Source: Planctomycetota bacterium (GTDB taxonomy: Bacteria > Planctomycetota > UBA1135 > GCA-002686595). From it: a stretch of DNA of 64,000 nt. The notes beneath the pieces were generated by a model. That model was given only the letters and a program-made list of their open reading frames with translations. It was not told where the DNA came from and did not search any database. The position numbers were made by a program, and so were the translations under genes. The DNA lies in contig JACRIN010000051.1 in NCBI GenBank assembly GCA_016220085.1, positions 62,001-126,000 on the forward strand, in the 5' to 3' direction. Below are positions 33,799-41,794 of the stretch, in pieces (position 1 is the first letter of the stretch; each line of letters begins with the position of its first letter).

Positions 33799-34458
33799 AT
33801 GAAAGCACTCGGAATCCTCGCCTCGTTGCTCGGTTCGGCCCTCTCCATGCGCCCAAAGCGTCGCCGCGGCGCGCTCGACTTCCTGACCGGCTCGCGAGGC
33901 GGCTTCCTCGACCTGAGCACGATCGCGACCGTCGCGACGGCGGCGTGGGGCGTCGGCGAGCTCTTCAACCGCCGCGGCCCCGAGAGCGTCACGCGCGCGC
34001 CCGAGGCCCCCGGCGCTCCGGCGAGTTCACAGCGTGCCGCGAGGCCGGCAGCGGAGCTCGAGAGCGCGCAGCGTGACGACGGAGCCGAGCTCGGTCCCGA
34101 CATGCTCCGCCTCGTGCGGTTGACGATCGCGGCGACGCTGTGCGACGGTCGACTCTCGCCGCCGGAGAAGCAGCGGCTCGCCGCCGACGCGAAAGCGGCG
34201 GGCATCGAGAAGCTGGTCGCGCGCGAACTCGATCGGCCGCGCTCGCTCGCGGAGATCTGCGCCGGCGTCGCCGATCGCAAGCACGGAGCCGATCTCTACA
34301 CGCTCGCGTTCGCGGTGGTCCGCGCCGACGAGGGCGTGTCGCCGGCGGAGCGACGCTGGCTCGACGAGCTCGCGCTCGAGCTCGGCCTGTCGCGTGACGA
34401 GACCGCCGAGCTCGAACTCGCCGCCGCCGAACGCATCGACCGCGCGGCGCGCGCCTGA
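33799..34458 (+). CDS. TerB-like (DUF533/tellurite resistance TerB family) protein
   Basis: A 219-residue protein. The N-terminal 110 residues include basic and low-complexity stretches and one short hydrophobic segment ([15 protein letters not shown]). The C-terminal half is an alpha-helical TerB-type domain, with [20 protein letters not shown] and [20 protein letters not shown], two acidic loops that bind metal in relatives. Function is not established; related proteins sit in membrane-stress systems. The ATG at 33799 ([13 protein letters not shown]) fits. It is divergent from the hybrid kinase (256 bases between starts) and may share a regulatory region. Confidence 0.75.
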   Translation: MKALGILASLLGSALSMRPKRRRGALDFLTGSRGGFLDLSTIATVATAAWGVGELFNRRGPESVTRAPEAPGAPASSQRAARPAAELESAQRDDGAELGPDMLRLVRLTIAATLCDGRLSPPEKQRLAADAKAAGIEKLVARELDRPRSLAEICAGVADRKHGADLYTLAFAVVRADEGVSPAERRWLDELALELGLSRDETAELELAAAERIDRAARA

Positions 34459-34479
34459 CGAACAAACGAGGCCCTGCCG

Positions 34480-34601
34480 CCTCTCCGGGTCCGGCCTCGG
34501 GTCGTCGCGACCGCCCGCTCGATCGAATCGGGGCCGGCTACCCCACGGCAGCCGGCCCCGACGATTCGCTCAGCGTGTGTCCGTCGACGATCAGTCGACG
34601 G
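34480..34601. terminator. Three consecutive hairpins between convergent genes
   Basis: Within 122 bases are CGAGGCC...GGCCTCG (about 34480-34510), TCGGGGCCGGCT...AGCCGGCCCCGA (34528-34561, perfect 12-bp stem, 10-base loop) and CCGTCGAC-GATCA-GTCGACGG (34581-34601, perfect 8-bp stem). They fill the 154-base gap between the TerB-like gene and the protease gene, which converge. The central one is the most stable hairpin I found in the window. Confidence 0.6.
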
Positions 34602-34612
34602 GTCGACGCAGC

Positions 34613-36337
34613 TCAGTTGCCGATCGTGAACTGCAACGCATCCGACAACTGCGTGCCGAAGCCGTTGAAGTCGTTCGGATCGCGTGCCCACGTCTGCACG
34701 TAGATCTTCGCGCCCGGGATCAACGCCGGATCGCTGCCGCCTTGGATCACCGCGTTGAAGTTGACCGACAGCGCGCCCGAGCAGTCGTCCGGCGGCGGGT
34801 TGCCGCCGGTGTTCTGGACGGACAGACGCTTCGTCGGCGCCTTGATGCAGAGGTGGCCGCCTTGGAACGAGGCGCCGAGCGGCGTGTAGCCGTAGAAGAA
34901 GAGCCCGTTCTTGTTGTTGATCAGCGCGGAGCAGCTGATCGTGAACGGCGAGCCGCTGGACGCGCTCGCGGTACCGGTGAAGGCGATCACCGGGTTGCAG
35001 AATTGCGAGTTCACCTTCGAGGTGCAGTACACCGACGCGGCCGGTTGGTAGAGCTCGCGACCGTCGGTCGTGGTCTGGCCGGTGCCGAGCGGATCGAGGT
35101 ACGTTGCGAGGCCGGCGCCCATCGAGATGTCGAAGCGGCCGTAGTAGTCGTCGAAGAGGAAGCTGCAGGTCGCCGAGCCGCCGTAGAGCTGTCCGACGTA
35201 GCGCTTGTTCTGATCGTAGATCGGCGAACCGGAGGAGCCCGGTTCGGTGACGCCGAAGTCCCACTGGCTGATGTGCCAGCAGTTGGTTCCGCCGAACGTC
35301 GCCTTGGTGAGCGAGTTGATGTCCTGGCAGATCTTCTTGATGTCGCCTTGCGGGTGGTGGATGCCGGTGCCCATCGTCGGGTTGGTCGTCGAGCGACTCC
35401 AACCGGCGAGGTACGCGTTGTAGTTCTGCGGAATGGTCGGCGTGATCTGCACGAGGCAGTGGTCGCCGGTCGCGCTCTTCGTCTTCAAGGTCGAGCCCGT
35501 GACGCTTTGCATCGAGCCGGTCGTGCCGTTGCAGTTGACGGCTTCGTAGTTGAACTGGAACACCCAGGTCGCCGGGTTGCCGCCGTAGCAGTGGTTGGCG
35601 GTCATGAAGTACTGCTTGCCGTCGTTCGCCGTGTTGGTGACGAGCGAGCCCGAGCACAGGCCGCCGCCCATGACGAGGCGCGCGGACGAGCGCTTGACGT
35701 CTTGGAAGTTGGCGCCGAGCGGGCAGTTGACGTTGATGTTGCACGAGCCCGAGGCCTTGCCTCCGCCGGCCTTGCCGAGACCGTAGAGGTCGCGGTACGC
35801 CGGGAACACCTCGGAGATCTGCAGGCGACCGGACGGAGCGTTGGCGGGCTCGTAGTACTCGAACGTCACCGCTTCGCCGACGACCGGCTGGATCGCGAAC
35901 TGGCCGTGGCTCTCGTTGTTGAGCTCGTTGAACTCCCCGAGCACCCACGAGCGATCGTCGTTGTAGACGAACAGCGACGCGCCGGGCGGCATCCAGAAGC
36001 TGTCGAAGATCACGTTGATCGAGTACGCGCCGGGCGACTCGATGCGCAGGCGCCACATGCGGTCGCCGTTGTCGAACGAGGTCCACACGCCGGAGTTGTC
36101 GAGCGAGAGCTCGACGGGGAGCGTCGGCGCGAAGCGGAACGCGCCGACCTTCGTGCGCATGTTCTCCTCGTCTTCGGCGAGCAACGCCGGCACGTCGACG
36201 TGCGGCATCAGTGTGGTCGGCGCCTCGATCGACAGCGGGCGCGAGAACGACAGCGGCTCACCGCCGTAGGAGATTTGCGCTTGGGCGCTGGAGGCCGCGC
36301 AGACGGCGGCGGCGAAGATCAGGAAGTGGGCTTTCAT
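34613..36337 (-). CDS. Secreted trypsin-fold serine endopeptidase (lysyl endopeptidase-like)
   Basis: A 574-residue exported protease. A signal peptide (MKAHFLIFAAAVCAASSAQA) begins at ATG 36337; no Shine-Dalgarno is clear. Residues 25 to 195 form a propeptide-like beta-sandwich region with SLDNSGVWTSFDNGDRMWRL. The catalytic domain has His249 in FMTANHCYGG, Asp292 in SATGDHCLVQIT and Ser369 in EPGSSGSPIYD, the order and motifs of the Achromobacter lysyl endopeptidase group, with many Cys residues for disulfides. A C-terminal domain of about 170 residues follows and may bind substrate or surface. It probably degrades proteins outside the cell for nutrition. Specificity for Lys is not shown. 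Confidence 0.87.
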   Translation of the reverse strand: MKAHFLIFAAAVCAASSAQAQISYGGEPLSFSRPLSIEAPTTLMPHVDVPALLAEDEENMRTKVGAFRFAPTLPVELSLDNSGVWTSFDNGDRMWRLRIESPGAYSINVIFDSFWMPPGASLFVYNDDRSWVLGEFNELNNESHGQFAIQPVVGEAVTFEYYEPANAPSGRLQISEVFPAYRDLYGLGKAGGGKASGSCNINVNCPLGANFQDVKRSSARLVMGGGLCSGSLVTNTANDGKQYFMTANHCYGGNPATWVFQFNYEAVNCNGTTGSMQSVTGSTLKTKSATGDHCLVQITPTIPQNYNAYLAGWSRSTTNPTMGTGIHHPQGDIKKICQDINSLTKATFGGTNCWHISQWDFGVTEPGSSGSPIYDQNKRYVGQLYGGSATCSFLFDDYYGRFDISMGAGLATYLDPLGTGQTTTDGRELYQPAASVYCTSKVNSQFCNPVIAFTGTASASSGSPFTISCSALINNKNGLFFYGYTPLGASFQGGHLCIKAPTKRLSVQNTGGNPPPDDCSGALSVNFNAVIQGGSDPALIPGAKIYVQTWARDPNDFNGFGTQLSDALQFTIGN

Positions 36338-36871
36338 CGAAGTTTGGGATCCCAGGCCATTGGCCAGGCTGTGAGTCGACGCTGACGGAAAGAACGCGGC
36401 GGTTCCGGACGGTCGCACGATCGGACGAAGTCTATCCCCGTGCGCGTCGGTCTCGGGGCCGCGGGACCGAGCTTTCGCCGGCAAGCTCTCGATGCGGAAA
36501 GCGTTTCCGGGATGCACGGTCCTCGCGATCCGTCGCAACGCGCGTGAGGAGCCCATGGAGGACGCGCCCCGCCGCGAAAAGGTTCCGCGCCTCGCGCCGC
36601 GCCTCGCGCCGCGCCTCGCGCCGCGCCTCGCGCCGCGCCTCGCGCCTCGCCTCGCGCCTCGAGCGCGCGGATGCGCGGGCGGATGCGCCAACTCGCGGAA
36701 CGTCAGCCTCTCGCGCTCGCGCAGCGGCAGCCACCGCTCGATCTCTCGCCGTCCTTCGATCCCGCCGAGCTCGTCGTGCCCCGACGCTCGCGCCAGGTGT
36801 GGATCGGCGAGCGGCTACCGCGGAAGCGCGGAAGAGAGTCCCCGCGAACGGCCGCGCGGATGACCGTGCGT
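36338..36871. other. Intergenic gap upstream of the secreted protease
   Basis: A 534-base stretch between two minus-strand genes. It should contain the protease promoter. Just upstream of the protease ATG are a perfect 10-bp palindrome (TGGGATCCCA, 36348-36357) and a GGCC-ATT-GGCC sequence, which might be an operator. The middle is a GC-rich tandem repeat, listed separately. Open frames here are repeat artefacts. Confidence 0.45.
36584..36664. repeat. GC-rich 12-bp tandem repeat
   Basis: About five perfect head-to-tail copies of the 12-mer CTCGCGCCGCGC, then shorter degenerate CTCGCGC and CTCGC units. In frame it would encode Arg-Leu-Ala-Pro or Ala-Arg-Arg-Gly repeats, which explains the open frames across it, but there is no ribosome site, signal or domain to support a gene. 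Confidence 0.75.
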
Positions 36872-38050
36872 TCAGCGTTTCGCCGTCAGCCAGGCTTTCC
36901 ACGCCTCGTCGAACTGCTGCGGCGTCCACTGGAAGTGCTCGCGCAGCTTCTCGCGCTGCAAATCGACCAGGTTCGCGCCGCTCGGGCGGCCGTCGGGGCC
37001 GAGTTGGCCCTTCACGTCGCCCGCGAACCGCGCGAACGCTTCGCCGTGCTCGTCGATCAGGAAGCGCACCATCGTCCAGGCGAGCAACGCGCGCTCGGGC
37101 GTCAGCTCGGTGTGATTCTTCGCGTAGAGCAGCTCGGCGAGGCCCTTCACCTTTCCGCTGAGCCCGAGCTTCTTCGCCGCAGCCCACGGATCGGACGGCG
37201 TCTTCACGTCGCGTAGCGTGCCCTCCTCGCCTTCGAGCGTCTGCGCGACGAGCTCGATCTCCTTCTCCATCGCGAGCGCCAAGCCCTCGTCGAGCCACGG
37301 CGGCGGTTCGTAGGAGTAGTGCTTGTACGCGCAGAACATCGAGTGCGTCAGGTTGTGCGCGATGTGAGGGAAGAGCCAGCGATCGTCCTTGAACTCCGCT
37401 TCCGCCGCCGGAATCGACGCGAGCAGCTTGTGCGCGGAGTTGACGTGCCACCGCAGCGCGTCGGTGACCTCGACGCCGGCGAGCTCGCGCGTGAACGCGC
37501 GGTGTTGCGCGACGGTCGCGTGGATCACGAGCTCGAACTTGTCCTTCTCGCCGAGGAAGCGGCCGTTGCCCATGTACGGCTTGCCGGACTCGCGTTGTTC
37601 GGGGAAGTCCGCGTCGCTGACGCGCAGCACCTCTTGCACGCGCTCATACAGCCGCTCGCCGCGCAACGCGATCAAGTGCAGCCGCAGGAACGGATCGAGC
37701 TTCTTCGGCTTGACCGGCACGCTCGGCAGGAGCGCGCGCAGCTTGTCGAGCTCCGCATCGATCGCCTTGCGATCGCCTTGGTCGACGTTCGACGGTCCGG
37801 GAGCGAACGCGATCCGCAAGTGCGCGGTCTCCGCGAAGACCCAGGCCGGGCCGACGAGCTTCGCCTCGAACTCCTCGCGCGTGCCGGCGCCGAGCGCTCC
37901 GATCGCGGTCGGAGCGTGCGTCAGCAGACCCGAAGCCGCGAGCAGCGCCGCGTCGTCCTTGCAGTACGGGCACACCCGGCGGTCGCTCGCGAGCCCGAAG
38001 CCCGCGAGCACGACGCACCACAGCCAGACGACGAGCATCAGTCGCTTCAC
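36872..38050 (-). CDS. Exported gluzincin-like protein with altered active site
   Basis: A 392-residue exported protein. The GTG at 38050 is preceded by GGTGGAG and opens a signal segment (VKRLMLVVWLWCVVLAGFGL). A CPYC motif follows at the start of the mature part. Residues 230 to 260 read IAHNLTHSMFCAYK and PPPWLDEGLALAME, the layout of gluzincin metallopeptidases (HExxH, then Glu about 20 residues on, with WLxEGLA). The catalytic Glu of HExxH is Asn here (HNLTH, 232-236) while both His and the distal Glu remain. It may bind zinc without cleaving peptides. It is divergent from the UnbV gene, with only 82 bases between the starts, so the two may be co-regulated. Confidence 0.7.
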   Translation of the reverse strand: MKRLMLVVWLWCVVLAGFGLASDRRVCPYCKDDAALLAASGLLTHAPTAIGALGAGTREEFEAKLVGPAWVFAETAHLRIAFAPGPSNVDQGDRKAIDAELDKLRALLPSVPVKPKKLDPFLRLHLIALRGERLYERVQEVLRVSDADFPEQRESGKPYMGNGRFLGEKDKFELVIHATVAQHRAFTRELAGVEVTDALRWHVNSAHKLLASIPAAEAEFKDDRWLFPHIAHNLTHSMFCAYKHYSYEPPPWLDEGLALAMEKEIELVAQTLEGEEGTLRDVKTPSDPWAAAKKLGLSGKVKGLAELLYAKNHTELTPERALLAWTMVRFLIDEHGEAFARFAGDVKGQLGPDGRPSGANLVDLQREKLREHFQWTPQQFDEAWKAWLTAKR

Positions 38051-38132
38051 ACGCTCCACCTTAGTTCGTACGCAGCCGTGCGCGAAGAGCTCGCGCCCTA
38101 CCGAAGGCGTAGCGTGCGCTAAACTTCGACGC

Positions 38133-39899
38133 ATGAGCCCCCATCCGGCCCGGCGAGTTCTCGTGGCGGTCGCGTTCTTCGGCACCATCGCGGGCATCGC
38201 CTGGTACGACCGCAACCAGCCGCGCGTCGCGGGTCCCGGCAGTGACGTCGTCGCGCCGTTCCGCTTCCGCGAGGTCTCGAAGTCGCTCGGGATCGACTTC
38301 ACCCACCGCGAGGCGCAGTTCGACTCGAAGCTCGGTCACATCATGCCGCAAATCGCCGGCATGGGTGCGGCCGTGTCGGTCGCGGACGCGAACGGCGACG
38401 GGAAACCGGACCTCTACGCGACGAGCAGCGCGTTCGGCACGCCCAACGCGCTCTACGTGCGCCAAGCGGACGGCAAGTTCGCGGACGTCGCGCGCGACGC
38501 GGGCGTCGCCGACTTCAACGTCGAGGGCCGCGGCGTCTCCATGGGCTCGGTCTGGGGCGACTACGACGGCGACGGCGACGAGGATCTGCTCGTCTATCGC
38601 TACGGCTACCCGGTGCTCGCGCGCAACGACGGGAACTCGAAGTTCACCGAGGTCACGCGCGAGGCGGGGCTCGAGCACTGGATCAACGCCAACGGCGCGG
38701 TGTGGCTCGACTACGACCGCGACGGCAAGCTCGACCTCTACGTCGCCGGCTACTTCTCCGAGAAGTTCGACCTCTGCAACCTCACGGACACGAGGATCAT
38801 GCAGAACAGCTTCGAGTACGCGACCAACGGTGGTCGCAACTGGCTGTTCCACAACCTCGGGCAAGGCAAGTTCGAGGAAGTCGCGGAGGCGCTCGGCTGC
38901 GCGGGTTCGCGTTGGTCGCTCGGCGTCGCTGCGGCCGATCTCGACGCGGACGGTTGGATCGATCTGTACGTCGCGAACGACTACGGACCCGAGGAGTTCT
39001 ACGTCAACCGCGAGGGCAAGCACTTCGAGCTCGTCGACAAAGTCGGCCTCGCCGAGAGCTCGAAAAGCGGCATGTGCGTCGCGCTCGGCGACTTCGAGAA
39101 CCGGGGCCGGCTCGGCATCTACGTCACGAACATCTCGGAGCGTCGCTACCTCTTCCAAGGCAACAACCTGCGCGTCAACCGGCTGGTCGAGGACGGGCGC
39201 TTCTACAACGACGCTCGCGATCAGATCGCGGACTGCGGTTGGGCGTGGGGCTCGCAGTTCGGCGACTTCGACAACGACGGTTGGCGCGACCTCTTCGTCG
39301 TCAACGGCTTCGTCAGCGCGAACCAGGAGCAGGACTACTGGTACGAGATGGGGAAGATCGCGGGCGCGGCCGGGCCGATGTTCCTCGACGCGAAGACGTG
39401 GCCCGACATGGGCGGCAAGAGCCTCTCGGGCTACGAGCGCTCGCGCGTGCTCTGGAACAAGTCGGGGCGCGGCTGGATGGACGTCGCGCCGATCGTCGGC
39501 GTCGACGACGTGTTCGACGGCCGCGCGGTCGCGGTCGCGGACCTCGACGGACGTGGCGCGCTCGACGTGATCGTCGCGAACCAGCGCGGGCCGCTGCTCG
39601 TCTACCGCTCCGAGCCCGATCCGGCGAACCGTTGGCTCGGCTTCGAGCTAGTGGCCAAGTCCGGCAACTCGACCGCGCTCGGCGCGTCGGTGACGATTCA
39701 CTTCGGCGGCAAGCAGCAGATCGCGGTCGTCGACGGCGGCTCAGGCTTCTGCAGCCAGAACGATCGCAAGCTGCTCTTCGGACTCGGCCGGGTCGAGAGC
39801 GTCGAGAAGGCGATCGTGCGCTGGCCGTCCGGCGGCGAGCAGGAGCTCCTGAATCCCCAGCTCGGCAGCTACACGCGCGTCGTCGAGGAGGCGCAGTGA
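38133..39899 (+). CDS. CRTAC1/UnbV-type exported protein with FG-GAP propeller and ASPIC domain
   Basis: A 588-residue exported protein. An N-terminal signal anchor (VLVAVAFFGTIAGIAW) follows MSPHPARR. The bulk is a VCBS/FG-GAP propeller with repeated calcium loops (SVADANGDGKPDLYA, WGDYDGDGDEDLLVY, LDADGWIDLYVAND, FGDFDNDGWRDLFVVN). The last 100 residues are the ASPIC/UnbV domain: GNSTALGASVTIHFGG, GGSGFCSQNDRKLLFGLG and AIVRWPSGGEQEL, all conserved. UnbV is one of the unexplained accessory proteins of enediyne clusters but is far more widespread. It is followed after one base by a UnbU/RnfD-type membrane protein, which strongly implies a joint function. The ATG lacks a clear Shine-Dalgarno. 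Confidence 0.9.
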   Translation: MSPHPARRVLVAVAFFGTIAGIAWYDRNQPRVAGPGSDVVAPFRFREVSKSLGIDFTHREAQFDSKLGHIMPQIAGMGAAVSVADANGDGKPDLYATSSAFGTPNALYVRQADGKFADVARDAGVADFNVEGRGVSMGSVWGDYDGDGDEDLLVYRYGYPVLARNDGNSKFTEVTREAGLEHWINANGAVWLDYDRDGKLDLYVAGYFSEKFDLCNLTDTRIMQNSFEYATNGGRNWLFHNLGQGKFEEVAEALGCAGSRWSLGVAAADLDADGWIDLYVANDYGPEEFYVNREGKHFELVDKVGLAESSKSGMCVALGDFENRGRLGIYVTNISERRYLFQGNNLRVNRLVEDGRFYNDARDQIADCGWAWGSQFGDFDNDGWRDLFVVNGFVSANQEQDYWYEMGKIAGAAGPMFLDAKTWPDMGGKSLSGYERSRVLWNKSGRGWMDVAPIVGVDDVFDGRAVAVADLDGRGALDVIVANQRGPLLVYRSEPDPANRWLGFELVAKSGNSTALGASVTIHFGGKQQIAVVDGGSGFCSQNDRKLLFGLGRVESVEKAIVRWPSGGEQELLNPQLGSYTRVVEEAQ

Positions 39900-39900
39900 C

Positions 39901-40791
39901 ATGAACGCCATCGCCACTCCCCACGCTCCGCAGATGCCCGGATCCGTCTGGTCGCGAATCAAGCCGACGCACCTGCTCGCGGGTCTGAACTCGCTGATCC
40001 TGATCGTCGCGCAGTGGCAGTTCTCGATCCTCGAGGGCTACTCGATCCTGATGATCGCCGTCGCCGCCGCGATCGCGTGCGAGATCGTCGCGTCGCTGAT
40101 CGTGCGCGAGCAGTTCCCGAACATCCTGAACGCGTACATCTCCGGCGTCAGCACGACGCTGCTCACCCGCCCCGCCGCCGGGGCCTGGTGGCCGATCGTC
40201 GCCGTCGCCGTGCTCTCGATCCTCTCGAAGTACGTCCTGACGTGGCGCGGCAAGCACGTCTGGAACCCGACCAACTTCGGCATCGCGCTGATCCTGCTCG
40301 CGGCGCCGAACTCCGCGACGATCCTCGGCCACGAGTTCGGCAACACACCGTGGGCGAACGGCGTGATCTGGTTCGTCGGCCTGATCGTCGTCGCGCGCGC
40401 GCGGCTGCTGCACATCACGGCGAGCTACGTGCTCGGCTTCATCGCGTTCGCGGCGCTGCGCGCCGTGCTGAACGGCGGCGGGTTCGCGACCGAGCTCGCG
40501 CCGTTGACCGGTCCGATGTATCAGCTCTTCATCTTCTTCATGGTCACCGACCCGCCGACCGCGGTCGTCGGGCGCAACAAGCAGATCGTCGTCGCGTTCT
40601 TGGTCGCCGCGTGCGAGGCGCTGATCCGCATCGGAAGCGATCTCGAAGTGCCGCTCCTCGCGCCGTTCTCGGCGGCGCCGGCGATCTTCGGGCTCGCGAT
40701 CGTCGGCCCGATCGCGAAGACGATCGATTTGGAGCTCGCGCATCGCGCGAAGCACGTCGCCGGCCGGGTCGCGGCGAGCGTCGGCGCGTGA
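39901..40791 (+). CDS. UnbU/NqrB/RnfD-type membrane protein, copy 1
   Basis: A 296-residue protein with about eight to ten helices of the NqrB/RnfD superfamily (PF03116). Landmarks are AAGAWWPIVAVAVLSILSKY, GKHVWNPTNFGIALILLAAP and YQLFIFFMVTDPPTAVVG; the TDPPTA segment corresponds to the region near the flavin-attachment site of NqrB/RnfD, but the classical SGAT motif is not present. The start lies one base after the UnbV stop. UnbU of enediyne clusters belongs here, and neither it nor this protein sits with the rest of an Nqr or Rnf complex. A role in moving electrons or a cofactor across the membrane to UnbV is inference. Confidence 0.87.
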   Translation: MNAIATPHAPQMPGSVWSRIKPTHLLAGLNSLILIVAQWQFSILEGYSILMIAVAAAIACEIVASLIVREQFPNILNAYISGVSTTLLTRPAAGAWWPIVAVAVLSILSKYVLTWRGKHVWNPTNFGIALILLAAPNSATILGHEFGNTPWANGVIWFVGLIVVARARLLHITASYVLGFIAFAALRAVLNGGGFATELAPLTGPMYQLFIFFMVTDPPTAVVGRNKQIVVAFLVAACEALIRIGSDLEVPLLAPFSAAPAIFGLAIVGPIAKTIDLELAHRAKHVAGRVAASVGA

Positions 40792-40849
40792 TCGGTATGC
40801 GCTCCGGCGGCCCCCGGACCAGTTCTTAGGCGGCTACGCTTGGGGTCCC

Positions 40850-41752
40850 ATGTCGGACCCCTCCAGCGCGCTCGCCGCGCCGTCGACGCGCGAGAGTCGG
40901 AAGCCGAAGCCCGCACCGCAGCCGTCGTTCGCGGAGCGGTGGCTCGCCCCGCGCAACCTGATCGTCGCGCTGATCACGACGATCCTGGTGGTCGGCCAAT
41001 GGCAGTACTCGATCCTCGGCGGCTACGAGGTGCTCGCGATCTGCCTCGGCACCGCGGTGGCGACGGAGCTCGCGCTCTCGCTCTTCCTGCGCGGCCACGT
41101 TCCGAACGTGCAGAGCGCGTACGTCAGCGGCATCAGCGCGACCCTACTGACCAAGACCGCCGCGGGCGTGTGGTGGCCGCTCTTCGCGGTGCCCGCGCTG
41201 TCGATCGCGTCGAAGTACGTGCTCGCGTACAAGGGCCGCCATCTCTGGAACCCGACCAATTTCGGCGTGTGCTGCATGGTGCTCGTCGCGCCGAGCTCGG
41301 TGACCGTGCTCAGCCACGAGTTCGGCAATTCGCTCGGCACGAACCTGACGATCTGGTCGATGGGTTTCGTGATCGCGTGGCGCGCGAAGGTGATCCACCT
41401 GACGTTCACGTACCTCGCGGCGTTCTCGGCGCTGTCGTGGGTGCGCGCCGCGATCCTCGGCACCGCTTTCGCGACCGAGTCCGCGCCGATCACCGGGCCG
41501 ATGTACCAGCTCTTCCTCTTCTTCATGATCACCGACCCGCGCACGGTGGTGTCGAAGCGGAAGTGGCAGGTCGTGACCGTGCTCGCGATCTCGGTGGTCG
41601 AGATGCTGTTCCGTCTCGCCAACGATTTCGAGCTCCCGGGTTCGGCCTACGTGTCGAATCCGCCGGCGATGTACGCCCTCGCCGTCGTCGGGCCGATCGC
41701 GATGTTCATCGACCTCGCGACGAAGAAGCCCGCACCCGCCAAGGCGGTCTGA
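40850..41752 (+). CDS. UnbU/NqrB/RnfD-type membrane protein, copy 2
   Basis: A 300-residue paralog of the preceding gene, with the same landmarks in order: AAGVWWPLFAVPALSIASKY, GRHLWNPTNFGVCCMVLVAP and YQLFLFFMITDPRTVVSK. It has a longer basic, Pro-rich N-terminal tail (about 35 residues). The tandem arrangement suggests an old duplication, since identity looks moderate and spread over the full length. The second copy could form a heterodimer with the first. It starts 58 bases after copy 1. No other Rnf or Nqr subunit is seen. Confidence 0.87.
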   Translation: MSDPSSALAAPSTRESRKPKPAPQPSFAERWLAPRNLIVALITTILVVGQWQYSILGGYEVLAICLGTAVATELALSLFLRGHVPNVQSAYVSGISATLLTKTAAGVWWPLFAVPALSIASKYVLAYKGRHLWNPTNFGVCCMVLVAPSSVTVLSHEFGNSLGTNLTIWSMGFVIAWRAKVIHLTFTYLAAFSALSWVRAAILGTAFATESAPITGPMYQLFLFFMITDPRTVVSKRKWQVVTVLAISVVEMLFRLANDFELPGSAYVSNPPAMYALAVVGPIAMFIDLATKKPAPAKAV

Positions 41753-41794
41753 GCGCGTCGGGCTAGCATGGAGGACCCGCCCCAGGTCCCCACC

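Noticed and set aside
33542-34280. N-terminal extension of the hybrid kinase
   Set aside because: It would lie antisense to the TerB-like gene, is rich in Arg/Ser/Pro and has no domain.
36492-36863. Open frames with Leu-Ala-Pro-Arg or Ala-Arg-Arg-Gly repeats
   Set aside because: They come only from the 12-bp tandem repeat, with no start signal or homology.
38133-41752. Part of an enediyne biosynthetic cluster
   Set aside because: No iterative polyketide synthase, thioesterase or tailoring enzyme is found in the window; only the accessory UnbV/UnbU pair is present.
41768-41794. Earlier ATG for the subtilase
   Set aside because: It would place polar residues before the signal peptide; ATG 41795 starts directly at the hydrophobic segment.
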